From positions 24,594,077 through 24,658,076 of the forward strand of contig NC_068973.1 of NCBI RefSeq assembly GCF_016808095.1: 64,000 nucleotides of DNA, read 5' to 3'. Both the position numbers and the translations under genes were made by a program. Below are positions 11,136 through 22,200 of the stretch, piece by piece. Below the pieces are notes generated by a model. The model was not told where the DNA came from and made no database searches. It saw only the letters and a program-made list of their open reading frames with translations. Position 1 is the stretch's first letter. Every line of letters begins with the position of its first letter. The stretch comes from Vigna angularis. Lineage: Eukaryota; Streptophyta; Magnoliopsida; Fabales; Fabaceae.

Positions 11136-14100
11136 GGTTTAATTATTCTCGTAGTCCCGATTTCTGTTGGGTTTTCTCAAATAGGTCACTTTCTTATTTA
11201 TTTTTTCTCAATTGAGTCCTTAAAAATGAAAAAAATGAAGCAATTGGGTCCCTGCTGTTAAATTGGGTTAATGGGGTTAAATTTCTGGTGAGTTGTCAAT
11301 GAGAGCATGAATCATTTAATGATGTGGCATATGCAAAGCATCTTAGGTGGAAAATGTGTAATCAATTTATTTTTTTAAAAAAAAAGTGTTTCTGGAATGT
11401 GAATGCCTTTCCTCACAAAACCATGGTATCCATAAAATCACCTTTCCTCGCCCAACCATCCACTAGAGAAGGCCACCACGCTCTCTTCCATTCACCACTT
11501 GAGGGAAGCAGTCGCGCTTCCTCATTGCGAACCATCTTCATCGTCCCACCTCCTTCCTCCTCCAATCTCAACCAAGAAGCTCCACACGTTCATTCAACCT
11601 TCGTCACCTATCCTCCCCACCGATTCCATCGTGAAAACCCCCATCACATTCTACATAAACTTAATCACAAACAAGGACCAACCACCACAAGCAAACCCTA
11701 AATCCCAAAATTTCCAAAATCACTAAGATGCACCTCCTCCACCATCTTCGAACCCAACTTTCGGCCATCTACCACCAAACTTGCAAAGAGTAAAATGAAG
11801 AAACCCCATGCAGTGAACATGAACCTAATCAGAGCAGAATCTCAAACTCAACTAAATGAAGAGTAGAGGTGTAGAAAAATCACTAATGGACTGAGAGCAA
11901 AGATCCACTCAGTCATAACGCCATTGGCTATTAAATCATTTCCTGTGTTTAATTATTCTCGTAGTCCCTATTTTTGTTGGCTTTTCTCAAATATGTCTCT
12001 TTCTTATTTTTTTCTCAATTGAGTCCTTAAACATGAAAAAATGAAGCAATTGGTTCCCTGCTGTTAAATTGGGTTAATGGGGTTAAATTTCTGGTGACTT
12101 GTCAATGAGAGCATGAATCATTTAATGACGTGGCATATGCAAAGCCTCTTGAGTGGAAAATGTGTAATCAATTTATTTTTCTTAAAAAAAGTGTTTCTGG
12201 AATATGAATGCCTTTCCTCACACAACCATGGTATCCATCAAATCACCTTTCCTCGCACAAACATCCACTAGAGAAGGCCACCACGCTCTCTTCCATTTAC
12301 CACTTGAGCGAAGCAGTCGCGCTTCCTAATTGCAAACCATCTACATCGTTCCACCTCCTTCATCCTCCAATCTCAACCAGGAAGCTCCACACCTTCATTC
12401 AACCTTCGTCACCTATCTTCTCCACCGCTTCCATTGCGAAAACCCCCATCACAATCTACATAAACCCTAATCACAAACAAGGACCAACCACCACAAGCAA
12501 ACCCTAAATCCCCAAATTTCCAAAAACACTAAGATGCACCTCCTCCACCATCTTCGAACCCAACTTTCGGTCATCTACCACCAAACTTGCAAAGAGGAAA
12601 ACGAAGAAACTGAATGTAGTGAACATCAACCTAGTCGAAGCAGAATCTCAAACTCAGCTAAATGAAGAATAGAGGTGTAGAAAAGTCACTAATGGACTGA
12701 GAGCAAAGATCAAGTCAGTCGTAACGCCATTGACCATTAAATAATTTCCTGTGTTTAATTATTCTCATAGTCCCTATTTTTGTTCAGTTTTCTCAAATAT
12801 CTCTCTTTCTTATTTTTTTCTCAATTAAGTCCTTAAACATGAAAAAATGAAGCAATTGGGTCCCTACTGTTAAATTGGGTTAATGGGTTAAATTTCTAGT
12901 GACTTGTCAATGAGAGCTTGAATCATTTAATGAGGTGGCATATGCAAACCATTAAATAATTTCATGTGTTTAATTATTCTCATAGTCCCTATTTTTGTTC
13001 GGTTTTCTCAAATATGTCTCTTTCTTATTTTTTTCTCAATTGAGTCCTTAAACATGAAAAAATGAAGCAATTGGGTCCCTGCTGTTAAATTGGGTTAATG
13101 GGTTAAATTTCTAGTGACTTGTCAATGAGAGCATGAATCATTTAATGACGTGGCATATACAAAGCCTCTTAGGTGGAAAATGTGTAATCAATTTATTTTT
13201 CTTAAAAAAAGTGTTTCTGGAATGTGAATGCCTTTCCTCACACAACCATGGTAGCCAAAAAATCACCTTTCCTCGCACAACCATCCACTAGAAAAGGCCA
13301 CCACGCTCTCTTCCATTCAGCACTTGAGCGAAGCAGTCGCGCTTCCTCATTGCGAACCATCTTCATCATGCCACCTCCTTCCTCCTCCAATCTCAACCAG
13401 GAAGCTCCACACGTTTATTCAACCTTCGTCACCTATCTTCTCCACCACTTCCATTGCGAAAACCCCCATCACAATCTACATAAACCCCAATCACAAACAA
13501 GGACCAACCACCACAAGCAAACCCTAAATCCCCAAATTTTCAAAAACCCTCAGATGCGCCTCCTCCACCATCTTCGAACCCAACTTTCGGCCATCCACCA
13601 CCAAACTTTCAAAGAGGAAAATGAAGAAACTGGATGCAGTGAACATCAACCCAATCGGAGCAGAATCTTAAACTCAGCTAAATGAAGACTAGAGGTTTAG
13701 AAAAATCATTAATGGACCAAGAGCAGAGATCCAGTTAGGAATAATGCCATTGGCCATTATATAATTTCCTGGGTTTAATTATTCTTGTAATCCCTATTTT
13801 TGTTGGGTTTTCTCAAATAGGTCTCTTTCTTGTTTTTTTTCTCAATTGAGTCCTTAAAAATGAAAAACTGGAGCAATTGGGTCCCTGCTGTTAAATTGGG
13901 TTAATGGGATTAAATTTCTGGTGACTTGTCAATGAGAGCATGAATCATTTAATGAAGTTCCATATCCAGAGCCTCTTAGGTGGAAAATGTGTAATTAATT
14001 TTTTTTTAAAAAGTGTTTCTGAAATGTTAATGCCTTTCCTCCACACCTTCATTCAACCTTTGTCACGTATCTTCTCCACTGCTTCCACGCGAAAACCCCC

Positions 14101-14314
14101 ATAACAATCTACAGAAACCCTAATCACAAACATGGACCAATCACCAGAAGCAAACCCTAAATCCCCAAATTTCTAAAAACCTTAAGACACGCCTCCTCCA
14201 CCATCTTCGAACCCAACTTTTAGCCATCCACCACCAAACTTGCAAAGAGGAAAATGAAGAAACCAGATGCAGTGAACATCAACCTAATCGGAGTAGAATC
14301 TCAAACTCAGCTAA
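11045..14314 (+). repeat. Tandem array of about 807-bp units combining gag flank and MULE left part
   Basis: Units start with AATGAAGA(G/A) at 11045, 11855, 12661 and 13681. Each carries about 90 bases of gypsy gag flank (AGAGGTGTAGAAAAATCACTAATG), then the MULE left TIR, then about 450 bases of transposon interior ending ATCTCAAACTCA(G/A)CTAA. Spacing is 810, 806 and 1020 bases; the last is long because of an extra 215-bp duplication. The fourth unit has lost about 170 bases of interior and runs on into the unique rest of the transposon. Frames such as 11324-11701 and 13224-13685 recur because the units recur and are not supported as genes. Confidence 0.85.
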
Positions 14315-15160
14315 AATTGAGCAACAAAACAGAAGGACCCTTCAAGAAACCCATTCATCATCTCTTATCGTGCCATCGTAAGGGGAATCTCAAATGGCAC
14401 CACTACGACGGAGAAACCGTAACTTATCTCGCGCAAGAGCACACGTCGTGCTGAAGTTGGTTTACCATTTGTAGGAGCACTAATGGGTTTGTGTCACGAA
14501 GATGGTGGATATGCTAATCGGTGAGGTTGAAGGGGAATGCAAATTTGGGTTTTTTGTTGGGGAAATCGTGAAGGCTCACATCTAGGTTCGCAATGGTTTC
14601 CATGGAGGTTCGAATTAGGCAATTTGAAGCAGATTGCGATTGGGGTTCTTGAGTTTGTGAAATTTGGGATTTCTCTATAAATTTGTTGTGAGGCGCGATT
14701 TATTATAATTTGGGGTTGATTTTTGGGATTCCTTTCGTAGGCTTGATGCACAGGGAAGAAAATTTATGGGTGATGCTTAATTGCGTGAGGTTGATGGTGT
14801 TTGGGTGAGGATATTAGGATTAAAGCACGAAGGTGAAAGTTTGTGTGGTGGAGTTTAGGCTACGCGTGACGAGATGAGTGGTGGCGCGTTGGTGTTTTGG
14901 GTGGTTCGATGCGACAATGGAGGATGACACTTTTTTTTATTTTTTTAATTACACATTCCACCTAAGAGGCTCCACGTTATTAAATTATTCCAACTCACAC
15001 TAACAAGTCACCTGAAATTTAACATCGTTAACCTAATTTAACGACAGGGACCTAATTGCTTAAATTTTTCACTTTTAGGGACCCAGTTGAGAAAAAGAAT
15101 AAGAAAGGGACTTATCTGAGAAAATCCAATAGAAATAGGGACTACGAGAATGATTAAACC
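11136..15160. mobile_element. MULE-like DNA transposon with long TIRs, internally tandem-amplified
   Basis: The left end GGTTTAATTATTCTCGTAGTCCC and the right end (reverse complement GGTTTAATCATTCTCGTAGTCCC) are inverted copies over about 250 bases (11136-11388 and 14928-15160). The flanks are a 9-base duplication with one change on each side (AATTTTCTA at 11127-11135, AATTCCCTA at 15161-15169). The right gypsy arm holds the unoccupied site (GAATTTCCTGCTCTAG). Long TIRs and 9-bp duplication are Mutator-superfamily traits. No transposase is seen, so it is non-autonomous. Much of its length is the tandem array described separately. Confidence 0.82.
12734..13163 (+). repeat. Secondary 215-bp duplication inside the third array unit
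   Basis: The sequence from CCATTAAATAATTTC at 12734 is repeated from 12949 with a few changes, covering the gag/MULE junction and most of the left TIR. No other unit has it. Confidence 0.85.
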
Positions 15161-15169
15161 AATTCCCTA

Positions 15170-15870
15170 CTCTAATCAAACATGCTAGAATTATGGAAAT
15201 ACTAAAGTGAAGTTGAAACACGGCGTAAGTTACAAAGAGTAGGAGGACCATCTAGATCGAGAGTTCGGCAGAACATAAGGAGTCAATCTTATGAAAGACC
15301 TCAACCTTAAAGATTTCAAGGAAATGATTTCAAGGAAATCCTCATCAACAGTAGCTCTAGCAAAAAAGAATCCAATGTTGTTTTACATGGAAAATGTTTT
15401 CTTTGCGGAACAAAAATGCACTTTGTTAGAGATGATCCCTCTAATAGAAGGGAAGCTACCCATCCTTAACAAGTGCCACAACAAAGAAGGAATGGTGATA
15501 GACCACAAGATATTGGAAGGGTCTACGCCTTGATGGGAGTTGGCCGAAGCTATTAAATCAGGTACTCTCATCATTGGGCATTGTATGATAACTGAAAGAA
15601 ATTTGAATGTGCTATTTGATTCAAGAGCAACACTCTTTTTTTTTCTAAAACTCTTCTTCAAGAGTTGAACCTATTAGTAAGAGAGTTACAATATGATCTT
15701 ATGGTATCTACTCTAGCCTCTAGTCTGATCAACACATCGAGGATGTGTCCTCCATGCCCAATAGTTGTAGAAGGATGTAGTTTCAAAGTACACCTCATAT
15801 GCTTACTTCTACAAGATCTAGATATAATATTAGGAATGGATTGGTTATCTGTCAATCGTAAACCCTTCCA
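15170..15870 (+). pseudogene. Gypsy gag C-terminal region and protease, left arm
   Basis: After the transposon the gag frame resumes; a decayed zinc-knuckle segment follows (15360-15480). At 15590-15870 the protease region gives NLNVLFDSRAT (DSGAT-like, Gly lost), ELNLLVRELQYDLMVST, CPIVVEGCSFKVHLICL and DIILGMDWLSVN, the usual gypsy protease order ending at the GMDWL motif. Frame breaks and the DSG to DSR change make it inactive. The segment 15529-15856 is unpaired with the other arm and forms the loop of the inverted repeat. Confidence 0.75.
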
Positions 15871-17435
15871 GTAGCTTGTTGCCTATCACCATTTCTTCTC
15901 TGTTGGGGCGCTTGTTAAGGTTGGGTTGCTTATTTTCTGTTAGAGGGAAGATCTCTAAAAAAGTTTCCTTCTGTTTCGCAAAGAAAACATTTGCCACGTA
16001 AAACAACTTGTGGACATACGTTCTTCAGATGATGTTCTCCATAAATGTAACATTGGATTCTTTGCTAGAGATGCTATTAATGAGGATTTTCATGCAATCT
16101 TTGAGGTTGAGGTCTTTCATAAGGTAAGCTCCTTACGTTCTACCCGACTCTCGATCCAGATGGTCTTGCTACTCTTGGCAGCTTACGTTGGCCTTCAACT
16201 TCACCTCTCAACCTTTCCACAATTCTAGCATTTTTTACTAGAGCAGGAAATTCTTTAATGACTAACGACATTACAACCAACTGGATCTCCACTCTCAGAC
16301 CATTACTGAATTTTCTATACCTCTATTCTTCATTCTGCATACTTAGCCACTAATTTGTTTCCTTGCATCAGCTAAAAGAATTCTACTTCCTTGGCATGTC
16401 TTACGTTGACGGGAAAATACTTAACATAAAACTTATTCTTGAAGAGATCCCAAGTTATAACTTCGCACCATGTTGTCCCACCAGTGCACTGTTTTGATGG
16501 ATAACTAGTATTCCGAGTACTCTAGTCTTGTTGAAGAGCCGATGCAATGGATTCTAAAGCCCTTGCCAAGTTAGGCATATCAAAGGTTAAAGGGATAACA
16601 TGCTTAGATAGAACTAGTCTAATGAAAATTAAGAAATGGAAATTGAAAAGATTTAAAATGGAAGAGATAAGGATGAGAGAACTTATGAACTTGAGGACAC
16701 GCCACTTGAAATGATCCAAGATAAGTGCCAAGGTTGGATCGCTACTTGTTTCTCACAAGATAAGATCCAAAATATGACTTAGAGATAGATTTCTATCTCA
16801 AAAAAGATAAGCAATAATGCAAATCACTCTTAAAATTCATTCAATTCAAAGGTGTCTACAAAGAAGACCCCTAAGTTGCTTATATAGCCTTAAAGATGAG
16901 TTAGCTAGAGAAATTTAAGGGATGTAGGACTTGGAATGCTTCCAAGTTTGGATAGCCACGTTTTCAAGTGCTCTTAGTCCCACATCTCTTAATTCGTTCA
17001 TTCCTAAAGGGTTTATAAGCTTCCTAACAAGTCTAGAAATCAAAAACTACAAACTATGCATGTTTACTTGCACTACAAGCAACAAAAGGAGAAAGGTTAT
17101 TTATTTCTTCTTTTCTTTTAAGTCCAAACTATGTGAAGTATCACATTGCTTATACTATAAAGAAAAGAATATTTTGTAAGCTTCTCTACAACTAAAAATA
17201 ACGAAAGCAAACAAAAGAGGCAAATGCACGCCAAGAAACCTATTATACTCTATTTGTGCTTTTTGTCACTTTAAAACTCTTCATTGTTGCCCCCCCATCT
17301 ATGATCATATCCGTCTAGGTGTCATAACTCTGTTCACAGAGAGAAATATCATTGGTACGATTTATTAAATGAGTTTGTAGGACAAACCCACAACCCTTAA
17401 GTTGTCTTAAGGACGAATCGTTCCGATATCACTAA
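15857..17435 (-). pseudogene. Gypsy gag, right arm, with a 0.7-kb insert
   Basis: Read on the minus strand from the PBS remnant at 17431-17420 (TGATATCGGAAC), the leader is followed by an insert (about 17310-16590), then MPNLARALESIASALQQ and gag and zinc-knuckle sequence parallel to the left arm, ending at 15857 where the left copy's protease begins in opposite orientation. Near 16285 it carries the intact site at which the left arm has the MULE. Gag pieces are shorter than in the left arm and stopped repeatedly. Confidence 0.7.
16590..17310 (-). mobile_element. Insert of about 0.7 kb in the right gypsy arm, possibly a solo LTR
   Basis: This stretch has no counterpart in the left arm, where GACCACCTACTC runs directly to the gag start. 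On the minus strand it holds CTATATAAGCAAC (TATA-box-like) followed by AGACACCTTTGAATTG, an LTR-promoter-like arrangement. Its ends have been eroded and no clear target duplication is visible. Confidence 0.4.
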
Positions 17436-19331
17436 TGTAACATCCCATTTATCTCACACATAATATTTCATAATTAACATATTGTAAGCATTATTACAGT
17501 CGTCCATAAGGAAATATAAAGGAGTTCACATGAAAGATACATATTTTTAATTTTTAATAAAATACTTATAAAATAACTAGAACTCTTCTCCACTATTCTT
17601 TTGCTTCTCTCTTCACTTGCACTGGATTTGATGTTAGTCCCTCATCTACTCTCGTATAACACATATGTTATACGATCATCGCACGAAACACAAATACCAA
17701 CACAAACACAAACAAGTAGGGGTGAGCTCACATACATAAGACCATTCATAAAACATTGATAAATATTTACACATAACAATATTCATATTATCATACTACA
17801 AGCATACGAGACTCAACCATCCGGATGAAACGTTGATTCAAAATCGTGGAAGGTTATGCACGTTTGGCGGTCTCCACTGGTTTTTATAGAGACATAACCA
17901 ATACATATATATCATGCCCTCCACAAGGTTATGTCCAAAATCGACACACAAACTAGGACCTCCTGCCCCTCTCACCACATAACTCATACTTCTCTACTTG
18001 AGACTGGATGTTTATTAAAGTATCAAGATAACCTCCAACAATAGGACTTCCAACATCAACATATACACTAACCAAACAGAACCTTTCCACAAGATCCTTG
18101 ACTAATCTCATATCATGTTCATATTCATTAACTCATTCATCATGCAATACATATTTGATCCAAATTCATGTTCATAGCTTAACATAGAATAATGTTCAAG
18201 TCAATGATACAATCAAACATACAAATCAATAAATTCAATTACTCAAAATTTCACCCAATATGATCAAAGATTATTAATAATTTAAATAATTAAAATATTA
18301 CATGGGATGATTGTTCATTCTAGACTTTTAATTAAAAATCTAACTGATCAAAGTAAATAACATGTTTATAACCTATTGTAAAGTTTTTAGTTCGATCCAA
18401 CTGTTAATGAAGTGGAAATATTAATTTTACCTAAATGTCCTAAAAACAGAATTAAGGTGGTGTTGAGTTCCCTAGTAAAACACGAAAACAATTTCTCTAA
18501 CTATAGACATCCAATTAAAAATCAGTATGGTCAAGATAAATCAATATACCTTATAAACTACGTATCAAAATTTCAGATCCATCTAACAGTTAACTAGGTA
18601 AAAATTGAAGTTTTACCGAGGTAACTTAAAAATAGAATTTAAGTGGTTTTCAACTCTACCCACAATGTGAAAATTATTTTTGTAAGCACAGACTTCAAAT
18701 TAATGACCCGAGTGGTAAAAGTGAAGTAATATATCTCTATAATCATATACCAAAATTTCAACTTAATCTAACGGTAAACAAAGTGGGGATTAAGATTTTA
18801 CCGAGGTAGCTTAAGGATAAAATTAAAATGGTGATCAAGTTACTTCAAATTACAAATCCGAACGGTCAATTTATATTATTGTAATTCAGGAATCATATAT
18901 AAAAATTCCAACTTAATCTAACAATAAATAAAGTGGAGATTGAGATTTTACTGATGTAACTCGAAAAATAGAAAGTAGAAAAGTCAAAACCACACAAGTG
19001 AAGAGATAACTACCATTACTAACATCCAACATGCTCAAATGTCATGTAATCAAAATCATAAACATAAATATACATCTATCATACATAAAGAAAAGAATTA
19101 GTTATCCCTACTTCTTTTCCAAAAAATTTCTCAATCGAAGATTATTCTCAGAAGTCTTAGAGAAGCTCTCGTATTCTTACATCAAAAACTAAAGTTTCTT
19201 TCCTTTTGTTTTTCCTTGTGTTTCTACAAAGAGTTTTTTTTTCCTATTTAGAGGCTAGAAAAGGTCTTTTTTTATTATTATTTTATTATTATTTTATTAT
19301 TATTTTATTATTATTATTGTTATAATATACA
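17436..19331 (-). repeat. Gypsy LTR, right arm
   Basis: On the minus strand it would start TGTATATTATAAC at 19331 and end GGGATGTTACA at 17436, then TTAG and a decayed PBS. It aligns throughout with the reverse complement of 8430-10295. An ATT/ATTTT-rich stretch at 19268-19320 corresponds to the AATAATAAT run at the start of the left LTR. Confidence 0.75.
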
Positions 19332-19332
19332 T

Positions 19333-19643
19333 TGAAAGAGTGTGTAATAGCTCACTGATCGAGCGCTCTTGTGCTGAAGATGAACGGGGCTAAGTGATCT
19401 GTCGAAGCTGTGGGATGTCAAAATGAATCGGTAGGAGAGCGTTCCGCCTTAAGGGGAAGGACCCGCACGAGCAGTGCTGGACGAAGCGGAAGCAAGAATG
19501 TTGGCTTGAGTAACGCAAACGTTGGTGAAAATCCAATGCCTCGAAAACTTAAGGGTTCCTCTGCAAGGTTCGTTCACGGAGGGTGAGTCAGGCCTAAGAT
19601 CAGACCGAAAGACGTAGTCAATGGACTAACAGGTGAACATTCC
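19333..19643 (+). pseudogene. Plastid 23S rRNA gene fragment in nuclear DNA (NUPT)
   Basis: The sequence TGAAAGAGTGTGTAATAGCTCACTG, then GATCGAGCGCTCTTG, GAACGGGGCTAAG, GCTGTGGGATGTCAAAATG, GGTAGGAGAGCGTTCCGCC, CTTGAGTAACGCAAACGTTGG, AATCCAATGCC and AGGGTTCCTC follows plant chloroplast 23S rRNA (middle of the molecule). About 310 bases of a roughly 2.8-kb gene are present, with scattered changes, several apparently C to T or G to A as expected of methylated, decaying nuclear copies. The left edge abuts the LTR end at 19331. It is a relic, not a working rRNA gene. Confidence 0.92.
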
Positions 19644-19919
19644 ATCGAAAGTTGAGTTTGTTGCTTATTGAAATCTTTGTTGGTTTAACATAGAACATGA
19701 TTAGAAATAATACCTAAAGTTTGATTATTTATTATTTTTAAATGTAGAAATTTACCAAATATTTGTTATTACTATTAATAATAAGAAAAAAAAATTAGTA
19801 TTTCTTGATGTGAGTATTTCCATGGTCTTAGATTTTGTAAAGGAAAAGAAAAATGTGTGATGCGTGTAAAATTGAGAATAAACTGAAATGAGTGGCATGG
19901 AATTCTATAGAAAAAAACC

Positions 19920-20084
19920 ATGAGTGATACTAATACTGTAATTCCACTAGCTGACTCCAGCAGTGTTGATGGGCCAGTGGCTGCAAAGAGACCCAAACGT
20001 ACGTTGAGCGGGAATGAAAAGAAAAGAGATCTAAAACTAATTAGCCTGCTTTTTCCAAAGGATTTGCAGAGAAATGAGAAATAA
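19920..20084 (+). CDS. Short unrecognised ORF with coding-like composition
   Basis: A 54-codon frame starts at an ATG in favourable context (AAACCATGAG) and gives a balanced, non-AT-biased peptide: MSDTNTVIPLADSSS, then a basic nuclear-localisation-like patch AAKRPKRTLSGNEKKRD, then LISLLFPKDLQ and a stop. In AT-rich surroundings this composition is unusual, so it may be a first exon or a fragment of a displaced gene. I see no clear donor site and do not recognise a family. The longer opposite-strand frame over the same bases (20146-19775) looks like its shadow. Confidence 0.3.
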   Translation: MSDTNTVIPLADSSSVDGPVAAKRPKRTLSGNEKKRDLKLISLLFPKDLQRNEK

Positions 20085-21519
20085 AAATGGCTAAAGTGGG
20101 GAAAGTTTATGTCTCTGGGATTTCTTGCTTCCTGCTGTAACATCATAATGGATTTATCGAGGGAATCTTAGCGTCCATCCTTATCAACTTCTGCTACGTA
20201 CAGTTCCACATTGTGATGTGAAGAGAACATGTTCTGTGCATGAGAATTTATGTCAAATAATTGATAGGTGTTGCTTAATTGCACAATCATTAGTTTAACC
20301 AATGCACAAAAAGCTTTTCTCTTAGGACCCACTTACCTCCAGAATCCATGTGGTATGTTTGGCATCGAATGTGAGGTATGGGTCATTCTCATCAGGAATA
20401 AACAGGCCTTATTACGCTTAAAATATCCTTCACTGACATCTCGAATATTTCTTCATATACAAAAACTAATATATAAGAAGTCAAGTAACAAAATATGATG
20501 TCATCTTTCTGTTTTGAAACTAAATAATAATATGTACTTTTTAATTTTACAAAATATTTTTATATTTTACTGTTATTATTTGAAGAAATTTCCATATTTT
20601 TTAATAAATATTCTATTAAATTTTTTATTTTTTATTTTAAAATAATTCTGTTCATTTCTATTTAAAAAAATATACTATATCGTAGATTTTTCTCAGCATT
20701 ATTTTTTTATCATCTTTTTATTTATGAGCTGTAAATAGTTATGCTTAATAGAATTTATTAATCTTCTTTTAGTATTATATAATTTTATTTCGAATGCAAA
20801 AGAATTTTATTAACCTTTCTTTATATGTGTGGTAAACTTAATCATCAACTTTATTATAAAAATGATTAATAATTTGAGATTTGAAACATATATATTATCT
20901 TTCTTATAATTTTTTCCAATATACTTATTTAATTTTATTTTTCTTTCATATTTATCTTTTCAAGCTGTGATTCCCAGTGTTTTATGAATTTATTTATTTT
21001 CTCGACCGTTTTCGCATATGACTGAGTATTTCTGTAAAATTAATTTATACTTTTATTCGTATATTTTAAATGCAAATTTTTTTTACATTAAGATTGGACC
21101 TGTTTTTTTATCTCTGGTCTTGATCGTTGAGGAAAAAAACCTCAAATCGTCAAAAAAATGCTCTTAATTAAAAAAAAGTCTACAAGTCAAAATATTCACA
21201 CAAATAATGTGAGCGAGGGTTAGTTCAAGAATTAGTTTTTTTAGAAAAATATTTATTTTAAATATAGGAAAAAATACGATTGATTTCATAATTTATGGCA
21301 TATTTAAGTGTTTTTATTTATTTTTTAATTATATATACATATTTTAATTAGACTAACATAAACTTTGTGAAAGATTTCAACGAATTTGGTTGTTTAATTA
21401 TTTAAAAAAATTAAGTAGCAATACTAAAATCCGTAACTGGTTAAATATATTTAATTTTTTTACTGACTAAACATATTTTTAAAATATAAGAGATAATCTA
21501 TCATTTAATTTTGTTGTGC
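20085..21519. other. AT-rich sequence without recognisable features
   Basis: Long runs of A and T with only short chance ORFs (for example 20268-20498). No TIRs, LTR ends or coding signal are visible. Confidence 0.5.
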
Positions 21520-21523
21520 AAAG

Positions 21524-21860
21524 ATATTTTAAGAGACCCGTTAGACATCGGTTGGTTAGAGGAACAGACGTTAATTTCCTTTTTGAAGTCTATTGGAGTA
21601 AGAACATACGTCTTTTAGTTTTTAAATTCATAAAAAAATAAGCGTGAAGATATTTTAGGAGACCCGTTAGACGTCAATTGGTTGGAGAAACACACGTTAA
21701 TTGTCTTTTTGAAGTTTGTTGGTGAAAGAGTAGATGTCTTATAGTTTTCAAATTCATAAAAAATTGAGCGCAAAATATTTTAAGAGACTTATTAGACGTC
21801 TGTTGGTAAGTGGAACAAACGTTAATATGAGTGTGAAAATATTTTAAGAGCACGAGAAAG
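21524..21860 (+). repeat. Tandem repeat of about 124 bp, nearly three copies
   Basis: AGATATTTTAAGAGACCCGTTAGAC starts units at about 21524, 21650 and 21774, each with GGTTGG, then ACGTTAAT, then (in the first two) TTTTTGAAGT and TCAAATTCATAAAAAA. A fourth start occurs at about 21837. Confidence 0.8.
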
Positions 21861-21932
21861 AACATTTGTTTCACTATTTTTGTGTGCACTTTCTTCATTG
21901 CGGGTCGAAACGCCTCTAGGGAAGCTTTCGAC

Positions 21933-22200
21933 GACCACCAAAGGTTATATTTCTTCCACTTAACACAAATTTTCATTGATTGATGACTTTATATGTTTGA
22001 TTTCCTTTCATTTTAACCCATTAGTTTCGTGCATAGACATCATTTGGAGCACCGCTGAGTTATCTTCAGCGACCACCAAAGGTAATGTTTCTTCCACTTA
22101 ACACAAAAAACCGTTGATTGATGACTTTATGTATGATTTCCTTTCACTTTAACCGACTTGTTTCGTGCGTACACACCATTTGGAGCAGCGTTGAGTTCTC
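21933..22200 (+). repeat. 138-bp direct duplication
   Basis: The block beginning GACCACCAAAGG at 21933 (TTTCTTCCACTTAACACAAA, TTGATTGATGACTTTAT, CATTTGGAGCA) is repeated from 22071. The right part is followed by the CACTA-like terminus. Confidence 0.8.

Larger units (their letters stand above)
8430..19331. mobile_element. Old Ty3/gypsy element arranged as a large inverted repeat with a protease loop
   Basis: The left arm (+) runs LTR 8430-10295, PBS, gag and zinc-knuckle region to 15528. The right arm (-) runs LTR 19331-17436, decayed PBS, gag and zinc-knuckle region to 15857. Between them, 15529-15856 contains only the left copy's protease. At the junction the right arm's last shared bases abut the end of the left arm's protease (DWLSVN). 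The arms differ by substitutions (the LTRs look roughly three-quarters identical by eye), a 4-kb insert in the left arm (11136-15160) and a roughly 0.7-kb insert in the right arm (about 16590-17310). Neither arm has RT, integrase or a 3' LTR. Confidence 0.8.

Noticed and set aside
11324..13685. Repeated ORFs of 66-153 codons with SSLRTIFI and QGPTTTSKP words
   Set aside because: They recur only because the MULE interior is tandemly repeated, differ in frame between units and have no domain.
19333..19643. Functional rRNA gene
   Set aside because: Only about 310 bases of the 23S molecule with substitutions, without flanking rDNA; a NUPT relic.
19775..20146. 123-codon minus-strand ORF
   Set aside because: Hydrophobic, Phe/Ser-rich and opposite to the more protein-like plus-strand frame at 19920-20084.
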